DNA from: Apoderus coryli
Taxonomy: Eukaryota; Arthropoda; Insecta; Coleoptera; Attelabidae
Direction: 5' to 3'
DNA length: 64,000 bases
Assembly: GCA_911728435.2 (NCBI GenBank)
Contig: OU452198.1
Coordinates: 30,347,902-30,411,901, forward strand
In this document: one piece after another, positions 1 through 10,035 of the stretch
Numbering within the stretch: position 1 is the first letter of the stretch
Layout of the letters: every line of letters begins with the position of its first letter
The notes under the pieces: generated by a model
Database searches by the model: none
Seen by the model: only the letters and a program-made list of their open reading frames with translations
Told to the model about the DNA's origin: nothing
Made by a program: the position numbers and the translations under genes

Positions 1-734
1 AATATTGTGTAATTGGGTAAACAATTATTTTACAAAAATAATAACATAAAAATACCCTGATGAACCAGTTGCAATATCAGCCAGTGTCTGGCGTAAACCA
101 GATTTATGTCAGTATACTTTTGAGAGTAATCGTAAAATAACAATAGTCTATGTTTTGTTTTTTCTTTTGGAGAACTAAAAGGTTATCTGCGAGAGATAGC
201 TCGTTTCTAGTCTGTGACGAATATAATAATTGGAATAGCTTGATATTCTAAAACATTATTTTATTTTAGATATTTGTTGCTTATATTTCCGGGTTTGGCA
301 AGAAGACAACTTTTTTCTACGAGTTGAATAAGAGTAGTTTGGGGTTGTAGTATTCCTATTGACAAAGGTATAAAAGTTAGTGAACTTGCCACGACATTGA
401 TTTGAATGTACCAGGTGGCCCGTTGAAGAAGGACCACTAACTTATCTGAGAAACTATATAAATATTACAACAAAAAGTCAAATAGAGGGGTTAACTTGAA
501 GATTGTATTTATTTAATTTTTACATTTATAAGGTGGCTTATATTGCAGTGACAGCATTCAACTTCCATATTTTAAATAGCACACCCTATATATTGACACA
601 TATTTAGATAGAGCCCTAAAAAGCAAAGTCAACGATATACAGGTTGTCTGGAAATGACGTGTACAACGGAATAACACAAATTCCTTGGTCGAAAATATTA
701 TGATTTAGGTCAACTTATCTACAATGTGTCCACG
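1..734. other. AT-rich sequence, nothing assigned
   Basis: I see no convincing coding region, RNA gene or repeat boundary here. It is AT-rich intergenic DNA that leads up to the foldback repeat. Confidence 0.5.
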
Positions 735-1202
735 GATAGAGTTTGGAAGAGGAAAAACTTTTTTATTTGTCGATTTAGAAGAAAAAGTCATTCTTTATAA
801 AAACGTCTGCTTGTGTCGAAACTACAATTTCAAATGCCAAATTTACGATTACTATACAGGGTATATCAAAAATAACATTTTTAATGATTTTGATTTTTTT
901 TGTTTTTTTTAATTTTATGAAAATATTTTCAGAACCGTGATTTATTACACCAATTGTGTTTTTACACTAATAAACTTTTTTCTCAAAGTGGTTAATTTAA
1001 TAGCTACTATTAAAATAATAAAATTAAAAAAAAACAAGGAAATCAAAATCATTAAAAATTTTATTTTTAATATACCTTTTATAGTAATCGTAAATTTCGT
1101 ACTCGAAATTTGTAGTTTTGACACAAGCAGACGTTTTTATAAAGAATGACTTTATCTTCTAAATCTACAAATAAAAAAGTTTTTGCTCTTCCAAACTCTA
1201 TC
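735..1202. repeat. Foldback inverted repeat (non-autonomous element)
   Basis: Positions 735-901 are the reverse complement of 1036-1202 with only scattered mismatches. This gives arms of about 167 bp around a spacer of about 134 bp. Both ends read GATAGAGTTTGGAAGAG going inward. No transposase is present, so this is probably a non-autonomous foldback/MITE-type element. Short open frames inside it are by-products of the repeat. Confidence 0.75.
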
Positions 1203-1265
1203 TTCAAATACTATTTTCAAATACAATAATCTTCTTATTTATAAATACCTTATCTTGCATTCTAA

Positions 1266-1460
1266 TTACTTCTCCATTAGTTTTTGTCCCTTTGATGGCA
1301 TTTCTTCATCGTTAGATTCGACAAACCTTCCCGATTCTAGTGGATCTTCGAAATCTTCAAGAACATCACCGTCTTCGTCTCCAAGATTATTTCCGGTCTG
1401 CATTGGTTCTTCATCGACAATTTCATCTGAATCATCAACTTCCTCGTAGGTTTTTCTTTC
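1266..1460 (-). other. Acidic open frame, unassigned
   Basis: The minus strand has about 60 uninterrupted codons ending at a TAA at 1266-1268. They are very rich in Asp and Glu, and the last residues are Met-Glu-Lys. Such a codon pattern is uncommon in this AT-rich DNA, so this may be the tail of an acidic protein exon or of a transposase. I see no domain, no good start codon and no clear splice acceptor. Confidence 0.25.
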
Positions 1461-2910
1461 GAGTTTTATTCATTATTTGCATTTTCTGAGAACATTTACC
1501 ATAGTAGTGTATATTTTTTTATACCATCAGAAAGTAGAGATTTCAACGAACAAAAGACACACCAACTTTTTTAAAAAAGCAGATATTTTGACGTGAGAAT
1601 TTTCGATTGAAAATTAGGGCTCTTTTTCGATATTAAAAAAAATAAGGTGAAACAATGAATATTTTAAATCAAAAAAATTACTGTATATTCGGGACATACA
1701 AAGGTAAGTATTCACCAAATTTCGTGAAAAAATAAATTTTTTTGCGAAAGGTAAAAATAAAAAACAAAAACTCGATTATTCGAATTTTTCACATAAATTT
1801 TGAGGTTATGTGAAAAAAGTCTCGATACAAAAGTCGCAGATCTTTTTATTACCTACAACTTTGCTATTCAACTTTTTTTCATAGGACTTGCAGTTTTACC
1901 GGAAATCGAGATTAACCGTTTTTTACCCTTAAAACCTCAGCCCCTTCCCCTTCCCGACCTCAGATAGCCCGAAATTTACTTTTCCTTTCATTTTTGTTAT
2001 ATTCTCTACCTTTTCCAATGGGTTTCATCCTACTATAATTTTTTTTGGTCTCAAAAATTATTGACCCTGGTCTATTGACAGGCTAGTGGTAGAGGGTACA
2101 GACCTGTGAAACCAGAGGCTTTTGTCGAACGGAGTCTTTCAAAAAATATCTGCAAATATCTTTATGATGTGTGTGTATGTTATTCTAACAAGCGTGGAAT
2201 GGTCTCATCACGCGAATGATGTTCACCAGGCTACAATACGTATGGGGAAAATGCTAATTAGGCACGGTCGTAGAAAAAGTATATTTAACTGTTAGGAACA
2301 CTTCTTCAGCTTTTTTTAATGGTTGACAAAATTCGATTTCTAGATCAGTAGGCAGATAGGTAGGTCTCTTCTGTTTTTCTTTGAGTATTTGCACGTATTT
2401 CAAACATTTGCCTGTGTCATCAGCTCGAAGATTAGCTATCTGTGAATGTAAGATTAACTTCCAGAAACTTTGGCAAATGGCTCAATGAAATATTAAAGAA
2501 AACACTATATAGTTAACAAAAAATTGATCTATTATTTTAAATACATGTAGATACTCGTATATTATGTAGGTATTATAAACAAATGTGTTTTGTGTAGAAA
2601 AAAATATTATTTTGCATAATCTACAATTATTACATATGATTTACAATAATTAAATTTCTTACAAACCAGATAAAACTAGTTTCGATCGTTTCAATTGACT
2701 TGACCTGTTGCTACATACATTAAGACAAATCCTATATATCATTTACAAACACTATACCGAATGGAATTCTTCACACAACTTTCATTTTATACAATATTAT
2801 TACCACGATGTTAATCAACTTTAAAATACCAGGATTCTTTTAACTAAGTACCTACTTGAAATTAAACTAATTTGATTGTCTAGTTGTTGTACCTAGTTTG
2901 ATGTAAAGGG
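1461..2910. other. AT-rich sequence, nothing assigned
   Basis: I find no supportable gene. The stretch is low-complexity AT-rich DNA up to the terminal repeat of the mariner at 2911. Confidence 0.4.
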
Positions 2911-3063
2911 TGTCCCAAAATTAACGCAAGATTTGTATTAAATAAATTCAAGTTTTTTTATTGAATCATAAAGTACATGGTTTTGCATACACATACGCCC
3001 TCGTTTTTTGAAATTTTCCATGACCATCTGCATAAATGTGGCTGAATTTCGTCGAAAATCACT

Positions 3064-4074
3064 TTATTGTTTTTCAAAATATTCCCCATGAAGACCTATA
3101 CACATTTGCATGCGTTTGAACCAATTGTCGAAGCACTTTTGCCACTCTGATTGAGGTATCTCCAAAACAGGCATTCTGAATGCAGCAACCGCTTCTTCAG
3201 ATGTCAAAAAACGTTGACCTCTCAGTTTGTTTTTTACGTACGGGAATAAAAAGGAAGTCATTCGGTGCCAAGTCAGGACTATACGGCGGATAACTCATCA
3301 AATTGATGTTTTGGGTGCTCAAAAATGCAGTTGCTTGAGACCATGTATGAGAGCTCGCATTGTCGTGGTTGGTTTTCCTGATTTCTTGGAAGACAACTGG
3401 CAAACAAATGGTTGTGTACCACTCAGAATTGACTGTTCTGCGTTATTCTAGTGGTACAGTTGCGACCTGTCCAGTTTTTCTGAAAAAACAGGCGACCATT
3501 TGCTTCGCAGTGCTTCGTGCGCGAACAACTTTTGCTGGATTTGGCTCATCTTGAAACGTCCATACAGTCGACTGCTGTTTACTTTCGGGCTCATACGCAT
3601 AAATCCACAATTCATCATCTGTCACGATGTCATAGACGTGTTTCGAAGCACCGCAATCGTATTTTTTGAGTATTTCTTTCGACCAATCGACACGAGCTTT
3701 ATTTTGAGCTATTGACAAATTGTGTGGGATCCACCGCGAACAAATTTTTTTGACAGTCAAATGTTTATGCAATATTGAATGTATGCTGGTCCCACTAATG
3801 CCTAAGGTTGTCTTAATCTCTTGATAGTTCACATGACGATCTTGCAATATCAGTTCGCGCACAGCATCAATGGTTTTCGGAACAACTGATTTTGGACGAA
3901 ATTCGTCTTGGAGTGAACTATGACCACGATTAAATTCACCATACCATCGATGGTCCTTGATGTAGCTTCATCGCTAAAAATTGAACTAAGTTCATCCACG
4001 CACTGTTGTTGAGTTAATCCACGTCGAAAGTTGTAAAAAATAGTCGCACGAAAATGTTTACGATTTGATTCCAT
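3064..4074 (-). pseudogene. Mariner transposase (D,D34D), frameshifted
   Basis: This is the transposase of a mariner DNA transposon, which cuts and pastes the element at TA sites. Reading the minus strand from the ATG at 4074 gives an N-terminal helix-turn-helix region (about 4074-3850). Next come a central part with the first catalytic Asp in a TDDELW motif and a C-terminal part with HDNASSH followed by SPDLAPND. I count 34 residues between the second and third catalytic Asp, the mariner signature. The frame is broken at least three times (near 3860, 3440 and 3200), so no active protein can be made. The end at TAA 3064-3066 matches the sister copy at 5700-5702. Confidence 0.88.
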
Positions 4075-4188
4075 TTTTGGGCCGAGATGAATCTTTTAAG
4101 TTACTGTAAACAACACAAATAGCGCTCGTATGTCAAAACGTTCTGAGTACGTATAACCTCAAAAATGTACAACTTTACGATAGAGCTG

Positions 4189-5180
4189 TCAGTTGCCAGA
4201 TTGCAACACCTGGGTTGCCAAATCCCGAAATATAAAAGGCAACCCTCGCAATGCAGTTGTGGGCTTGTTGACATAGACCTGTGATTTTAAATAACCCCAT
4301 ACAAAGAAATCTAATGGTGTTAAATCACACGATATAGGGGGCCAATTCTGATCACCGAAACGAGAGAGTACACGACCTGGAAATCTCTCATACAGTAATT
4401 GCAGTTTTTCACGGGCTGCTGTATGGCATATGGCACCGTCTTGTTGAAACCACATATTGGCCACATCAATCTCATCCAATTTCAGCAAAAAAAACTGTGT
4501 TATCATGTCGCGATATCGAGCACCAGTAACAGTCACTGTTTGACCAGCCTCATTTTCAAAAAAGTATGGTCCAATTATGCCTCCGGTCCAAAATCCACAC
4601 CAAACAGTGACACGTTGTAGATGCATTTGTTTTACGACAATCACATGTGGGTCGACAGAGACCCCAAAAGCGGCAGTTTTGGCGACTAACAAACCCATCA
4701 AGGTGAAAATGTGCTTTGTCGCTTAGGATGATTTTGCTTGAAAATCAGCATCTATTTGTTGATGCTGAATAATCCATTCTGCAAACTCTCTTCGCTGTGC
4801 ATGGTCATTCGCCTTTAGTTGATGTGTGTAAGTATGGAGACACATATCTTTAGTGAGTATACGCTGTAGAGAGCTTCTTGCAATTTGCTATTCTTGTCCA
4901 AGACGCCCAATTGAGGTTCCTGGATTATCAATGACACTCTCATGCACTGCTTCGTTATTGACATTTAAATGGCTTGTTTTTGGACGACCAGTGTGTTTGG
5001 CGTCTCCAACGGATCCTGTCTCCCGGAATTCTTCAATTAATCTATTCACAGTTGACGAAGTTAAAACACTATTCCGACCATATTTTGTATGAAGTTTTCG
5101 AACTACGCCAGCCAGCTTTCATTATTTTTGAAGCATTGTTCAATAATGAAAACACGTTGTTCTATCGTGTAACGCTCCAT
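4189..5180 (-). pseudogene. Tc1/mariner-superfamily DDE transposase, broken
   Basis: This is a second transposase, of a different lineage. It belongs to the insect group whose N-terminus is a DUF4817-type helix-turn-helix and whose C-terminus is a DDE_3 domain. The start is the ATG at 5178-5180 (minus strand). The N-terminal half has stop codons and frameshifts, while the last 170 codons (4701-4189) are open. The C-terminal part shows QQDGA with His-Thr downstream, then NWPP and CDLTPLDFF. I count 42 residues between the two Asp, unlike the 34 of classic mariner. It lies within the 5' region of the neighbouring mariner, which suggests nested insertion. Confidence 0.8.
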
Positions 5181-5286
5181 TTTTACTAACCCTAAAGTGT
5201 CAACTGTCGATTTGTTTAGTTTTTAGGGTTGCCCACACTTTTTTCATAAATGGCGGCAAATTCAAATCTTGCGTTAATTTTGGGAC

Positions 5287-5702
5287 ATGTCGCAACCGTA
5301 CCACTAGAACAACGCAGAACAGTCAATTCTGAGTGGTACACAACCATTTGTTTGCTAGTTGTCTTCCAAGAAATCAGGAAAACAAACCGCGGAAGACGGA
5401 TCACTCTTCACCACGACAATGCGAGCTCTCACACATCGGCTCAAACAACTGCATGTTTGAGCACCCAAAACATCGATTTGATGAGTCATCCTCCGTATAG
5501 TCCTGACTTGGCACCGAATGACTTCCTTTTTATTCCCGTGCGTAAAAAACAAACTGAGAGGTCAACGTTTTTCGACACCTGAAGAAGCGGTTGCTGCATT
5601 CAGAATGCATGTTTTGGAGATACCTCAATCAGAGTTGCAAAACTGCTTCGACAATTGCAAAAGTATATAGATCTTCATGGGGAATATTTTGAAAAACAAT
5701 AA
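5287..5702 (+). pseudogene. Second mariner transposase fragment, inverted
   Basis: This is the C-terminal half of the same mariner transposase as at 3064-4074, now on the plus strand. It includes HHDNASSHTS and YSPDLAPND with the D34D spacing, and it ends at TAA 5700-5702. It starts abruptly at GTCGCAACCGTACC, directly after the terminal repeat of the first mariner. It therefore lacks its own 5' end. One frameshift lies near 5550. Confidence 0.8.
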
Positions 5703-5739
5703 AGTGATTTTGGATGATTAATATTTGGTTTTGTTCTCT

Positions 5740-5767
5740 AATCCCGAAATATAAAAGGCAACCCTCG
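5740..5767. repeat. 28 bp repeat shared with 4221-4248
   Basis: The 28 bases at 5740-5767 are identical to 4221-4248, in the same orientation. Read on the minus strand they begin CGAGGGTTGCC, and at 5768 they are followed by TA. This looks like the terminal repeat of a TA-targeting transposon. At 4221-4248 the same bases also lie inside the transposase open frame. Confidence 0.55.
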
Positions 5768-5981
5768 TAATATTAAATAAATCTAACAAACTACAAGACC
5801 AGAAAGCTTAATTCAGAATACAAAATAACCAGATGATGTGAAATACACAAAAATAGAAAGAAAATGCTCTGACGAAGTCATAACTAACTAATAAATCTTA
5901 CATATGTAACGGGTTAAATGGAAGAAATACTTATATAGAGGAAACAATTTGAAATAGTTTCACTAATTTACTGCAACAAGT

Positions 5982-6456
5982 TGTTGTGGAAACACAACAG
6001 ATATAGAACTGTACCTTTTATTAGCAATATCACGCTTAAATTTGTTATTTTTATTTTACTACCCTTAACATATTTTTACACCGGTCTGAAAGAGATTTGC
6101 TGGTACACAGATGTGTAAATCCCAACCATAAAGTCCCTTGGACGCTGTATAAAAGATGGGGTTTTTCGAGTCTAGTTACGGTTGCAATAAAAAGTTAATT
6201 GTTGCAAGACGGTTCATTTCTTCTCTCCTCTCTAACAGCTCATTTTATCTCTCCCGCACTCTATCTTTTTATTCTCTAAATTTAGTTTAAGTTGTTGTGG
6301 AGTTTGTAAATATTATTGTGTAAATAATAGAAAGTTAGCTTAATTAAAACTCGCGTTTCATTCAACCAGTGTGGAACAGTCTTTCTCACGGTTTGCCTGT
6401 ACTAAACACAGGAGCCAGTCCAGTGTTGGTTAGAAGACGTTTACTATTTCCCAACA
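5982..6456. mobile_element. Solo LTR with 5 bp target-site duplication
   Basis: The sequence starts TGTTGTGGAAA and ends TTTCCCAACA, which is near-inverted as in LTR termini. It is flanked by CAAGT on both sides (5977-5981 and 6457-6461). Inside is a TATAAAAG promoter-like box near 6148, followed by AATAAA-like signals. There is no internal retrotransposon sequence. This fits a solo LTR left by recombination between the two LTRs of a full element. The family (Copia or BEL) cannot be told from the LTR alone. Nothing further is assigned between 6457 and 6909. Confidence 0.72.
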
Positions 6457-6909
6457 CAAGTTATAATAGGGTATGTTCCAATAATCTAATCTAATGCTGA
6501 GGCTACACTGATCGTCATGTTTAAATTGTTTAAAACTTTCTTATATTTTTAAAACGTCGGCGTCAGTTAAGGAATACATTTCTGTCTTGCGATGTTGTGC
6601 TATCTACCCATTCGCGAGTAGAGTGCATTGAGTAACACCTTCAACGTGGTCTAATTAAATCAGTGCTTAATGAGCTTAATTAAAAGAGTTTTTTTATAAA
6701 ACTAGTAATGATAAGTGTTTATAAATATATCGTCTAAATTTTGTATAAGTTGCAACACCGGATAAACTGTTTCTTAATAAAATAAAGTGCTATAAGCTGC
6801 AGCATAGTGTTTGTTGTTTACCGAGCTAAGCGGTAGAAGTATCTTTTGTACGAGGGTTTATATGTATATATTTATGTAAGTACCTGATTTTTTTTTTAGT
6901 CGATTTTAA

Positions 6910-7240
6910 TATGCCTGGATATAAATCCAATTATAATATCGCATTGGAACAAGAATAAAATAGCAAACGAATATCAGTTTTTCTATTTTCCAAAGATGAT
7001 AATTTAACAGAAATGGTTACAGACTATTCCTAGATCTAATTTTAACCCGTCAAAGATTGCGGTAGTTTGTTGTAAACACTTTCCTGAGAGCCAAATTATA
7101 CGGGAGGATAATTACCTTCAAAAGGATGGAACTTAAACCCCATCTGTTTCCAAATTTGCTTAAATATTTGTCAGAAGATCTTCTTTTAAATTTAAGTGAA
7201 AATAATGTTTCTAATAACTGGAATATTAAAACAAACTAAA
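6910..7240 (+). pseudogene. THAP-domain relic (P-element-like)
   Basis: Over two frames the plus strand encodes a recognisable THAP zinc-binding domain, the DNA-binding head of P-element transposases and THAP proteins. There is an FYFPK-like motif near 6980. It is followed by a segment containing RSNFNPSKIAVVC, then CKHF and ESQIIRE. Stops and at least one frameshift break it. No catalytic domain follows before 7300. A THAP-bearing host gene fragment is the alternative, but P-element-like catalytic relics elsewhere in the window make a transposon origin more likely. Confidence 0.65.
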
Positions 7241-7356
7241 ATTTAAAATTCTACGTTACAAAATACGATTACAAAATTTTTGTTATCGTATTGTTGCCAT
7301 TATCTGTTCATGCCTTGTCTAAGGTAGGCTGTGATTGAGCCTTTTTCTGTGGGTGT

Positions 7357-7375
7357 GTATATATATATATATATA
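7357..7375. repeat. (TA)n microsatellite
   Basis: A short run of alternating T and A, about nine units. The surrounding 7241-7890 holds nothing I can assign. Confidence 0.8.
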
Positions 7376-7894
7376 CGCGGTACCTAGTTTCGGTTTATTT
7401 AAAAAATAAAGCAATATGGAACAAATTATTAATTATTAATAGAAGAAGTGGTTACATGTGTTTTTGGAAAAAATCCCGAATGATTATGTTCGCCTAATTT
7501 TCTTCTGTTTACATTTATGTCACGTATTTTCTCTTCCGATTCTTATTATTTTTATCATTACCTACCCGCTCTCTAGCTGCACCCGTCAACATCTTAGAAT
7601 CAACAAGACGAAAATAAAACTATCGCGTTCTGTGTGTCCATCCACAGTAACGAATATCCTAAACATATAGAATAGCGCCCTGTCTGGCATTAGCATAATA
7701 AGGTGCAAAGAAAAACTGAAACGTGAAAATTATTTTCTGCTTTATTAAAACAAAAATTAAATCAAATTTGGAACAAAACACCACACTCCTAATTAATTAC
7801 TAAAGAAGTAATGTGGTTGAGAGGCCTGTCACTGCACTAGAAGAATTCGACTTTTTGAGCATTTAAATAGTACATTGTTTGATGTGTGCGCGTT

Positions 7895-8070
7895 TTCATT
7901 GGCTCGATGAAGAATGATCCCACGGCGAGTGTTTTTTTTTTCCTTATTTCACACAAGATTTTTGGCAAACAAATTATGTGTACCTGTCAGAATTACGTTG
8001 CTTTATAGCTACAGTTGTCACATGACTAGTTTTTTGTTTGTTCATATGCATAGATCCATGTTCAAAGGTG
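7895..8070 (-). pseudogene. Decayed mariner transposase fragment
   Basis: The sequence aligns by eye with the part of the mariner at 3360-3480 that leads to HDNASSH. Shared pieces include the GGCAAACAAA segment and the stretch corresponding to the GQVATV coding region. It is heavily decayed, with no open frame. Confidence 0.4.
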
Positions 8071-8295
8071 CAAAGTCTTGTTACTTTATGTAACGAGCAA
8101 TTCACAAATAAAGTTTCCCGCTAGGGAATTCGGGCGCATCTAGTGTTGACAATAGGATATGATGGAGTTGTTGCTTCTCGTCCGGCCATCGTTTGTGAAC
8201 TTTTCACCGGGCATATTGCCTGCTCACACTAGATGTCGCCAAAAACATCTTGTTGACAGTAATATTGCCAAAGCTCAAAGTATAAATAATTGCCA
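8070..8295 (+). mobile_element. Retrozyme-family relic without ribozyme
   Basis: This stretch is about 85% similar by eye to 13455-13625. It shares the order of landmarks of the 333 bp array units at 46-48 kb: AGTCTTGTTA, then a CCCGCTAGGGAAT-type block, then a GCGCATCTAG block, and finally CTAGATGTCGCCAAA(A)ACATC. No hammerhead core (CTGATGA...GAAA) is present. I read it as an old truncated relative of the ribozyme-bearing units. The relationship is inferred from short matching blocks. Confidence 0.5.
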
Positions 8296-8439
8296 TATTA
8301 CAAAAAAGACTCATGCTATAGGTTTATTATATGTTCCACAATCCAAGAATACGTACAAACTATAAATAAAGATGCACCTAGTTCAGGAATTATCTGTCCT
8401 GCTAAATAGCACAGTCAGCCAACATAAGCGTCGGTATTG

Positions 8440-8930
8440 CTCAGATAGCGAGAAGTAGGTACACATCCAGCATTCAGAAAAGCTAAATTTTGTGTACGAA
8501 CTTTGGGTATCATATTATACGTCTTTGCCTTCTACCTAGAAATCTTGGGTCTACAATTACTCCAAGAAACTTATAAGTATTGTTTTCGCTAGTAAAAATT
8601 TTTACTAAGTGTAAAATCAATCCTCTCTGTTTTCAAGAATTTAAGAGACAGTACGTTAGAGGCAAACCAATTCTCAGCACTTTTTAATTTGGTTTGGATT
8701 ATGTTATTAAAATCCTCGGAAGCCTGGTAAATTGTGGTGTCGTCTGCATACTGAATTACTTGAGTATCCCTCAAAAAAGATGATAAGTCGTTGACATATA
8801 TAATAAATAAAAGTGGGCCAAGAATTGAGCCCTGGGGTACTCCGGTTGTCACAGGCCTTACTTCAGACCTCTCTCCCATATAGTCAACTAACTGATGTCG
8901 ATCACTCAAGTAAGATCTTTTGCTCTAATG
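8440..8930 (-). pseudogene. LINE reverse transcriptase fragment
   Basis: The minus strand encodes the palm of a Jockey/CR1-type non-LTR reverse transcriptase. It has [11 protein letters not shown], then [19 protein letters not shown], then an intact YADD catalytic motif. The best open piece is 8909-8589, and similarity continues in broken frames to about 8440. Both the endonuclease and the 3' end are missing, so it is a dead fragment. Confidence 0.85.
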
Positions 8931-9816
8931 CCATATAGGGGAAGTTTCTTTAAGAGAATTTATTAGCGGCAACGTATCTTTAACAACTTCAACCAAATTA
9001 CTTGTTACAAAATGCCAAAGAACATTTTAGGCAATGTTTTTACTACTCCATGGAGAGTGGTGGTGCACATTTCCAGCATTTGATAGACTAAAATCTTTTA
9101 TAAGGGAAAAATAATGTTTTGTAGGTACTCGTCCTTTAAAATGATATTTGTTATAAGATTTAGTATAAAAAGGGCATTGTACTATTCGATCACGTGCAAC
9201 TGTTTATTTTGACACACTTCCTATAATAGTTAATGTGTTATTAGTTATGTTTCAATCATCATATCTTATGACACAAGATTCCTAAACAGTGAGGGCACTG
9301 CACTTAGTTGTTAATGGTAGCACTCTCTAAACATGTCAACGACTGAGATTTAAAAAAAAAAAGCTGAATGTACAAGTTTCAATTTGGATGCCGAAAGTAG
9401 AAGTGATCTTTAGTTAGATGATTATGTTTGTTCTTAGAGAATAGTCGAAGATAGAAAAAAGCTGTTGTACTGAACGGATTAAATTCAATTATTAGCATTA
9501 TTATCGGGTTTTATTTGAATTTACTGTTATTATCCTTACAGTATTCTCACTCGACACCCCTTTGAGTTAATCGACGACCAAGATACACCACCCAATCCTA
9601 CTGTATTCTCCACTATGCTAATGGTTGCGTTAGGAAAACCACACCAACCTTTGTTCAGATTCTGGTACAATGTTTAAACTAATATAACAATATCTTTCTT
9701 GTTAGGACAATCTATATAAAGAGAAAGGAAATTTGCAATGCGTTTACAGCAGTATTAATGACTTCTTTGGAACGCCGATAACAAATTATTATTGTTTAGT
9801 TTATAGATATCGTACT
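8931..9816. other. Intergenic sequence, nothing assigned
   Basis: I see no coding or repeat signal that I can defend. The right end is the presumed promoter side of the dehydrogenase gene. Confidence 0.4.
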
Positions 9817-9827
9817 TATATAAATTA
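9817..9827 (+). promoter_or_regulatory. Candidate TATA box of the dehydrogenase gene
   Basis: TATATAAATTA lies about 200 bp before the candidate first ATG at 10024. An initiator-like TTAGTC is at about 9849. This would give a 5' untranslated region of about 170 nt. TATA-like strings are common in AT-rich DNA, so this is suggestive only. Confidence 0.3.
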
Positions 9828-10023
9828 CGGCAACGAAATTTCTGACGATTAGTCGAACACTAAAAATTGACTGAGTGATTTGAAGAAAGTGGTTTTTATC
9901 ATTATTTTAACACATTTTAATTTACCTACTATCATTGTATGAAATAATTCATTATAAGTTTAGCCTTACAATTAATAATAATAAATTTTAAAAAGTTAAT
10001 AAGTTGTGAAAAAAAGTGTCAAC

Positions 10024-10035
10024 ATGCCACCAAAT
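10024..10035 (+). CDS. ALDH1L1: Candidate 4-codon first exon (Met-Pro-Pro-Asn)
   Basis: ATGCCACCAAAT is followed at once by the donor GTGAGT. Spliced to the acceptor TTAG at 10796-10799, it reads on in frame through Gln-Asn-Asn into the ATG at 10809. If used, it adds seven residues to the N-terminus. If it is not used, translation starts at 10809, where the similarity to known formyltransferase domains begins shortly after. The intron of 764 bp contains a LINE relic. Confidence 0.5.

Larger units (their letters stand above)
2911..5286 (-). mobile_element. Mariner element split by a second transposon
   Basis: A 24-25 bp terminal inverted repeat beginning TGTCCCAAAATTAACGC lies at 2911-2935. 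Its exact inverse lies at 5263-5286. Removing the unrelated transposase at about 4189-5180 leaves an element of about 1.35 kb, a normal mariner length. The transposase runs from 4074 to 3064 on the minus strand. The simplest reading is that a second DNA transposon inserted in the 5' untranslated part of this mariner. I could not define the borders of that insertion. Confidence 0.65.

Noticed and set aside
1266..1460. Acidic minus-strand frame considered as a host gene exon
   Set aside because: No good acceptor, start or conserved motif is present. I keep it only as a low-confidence unassigned frame.
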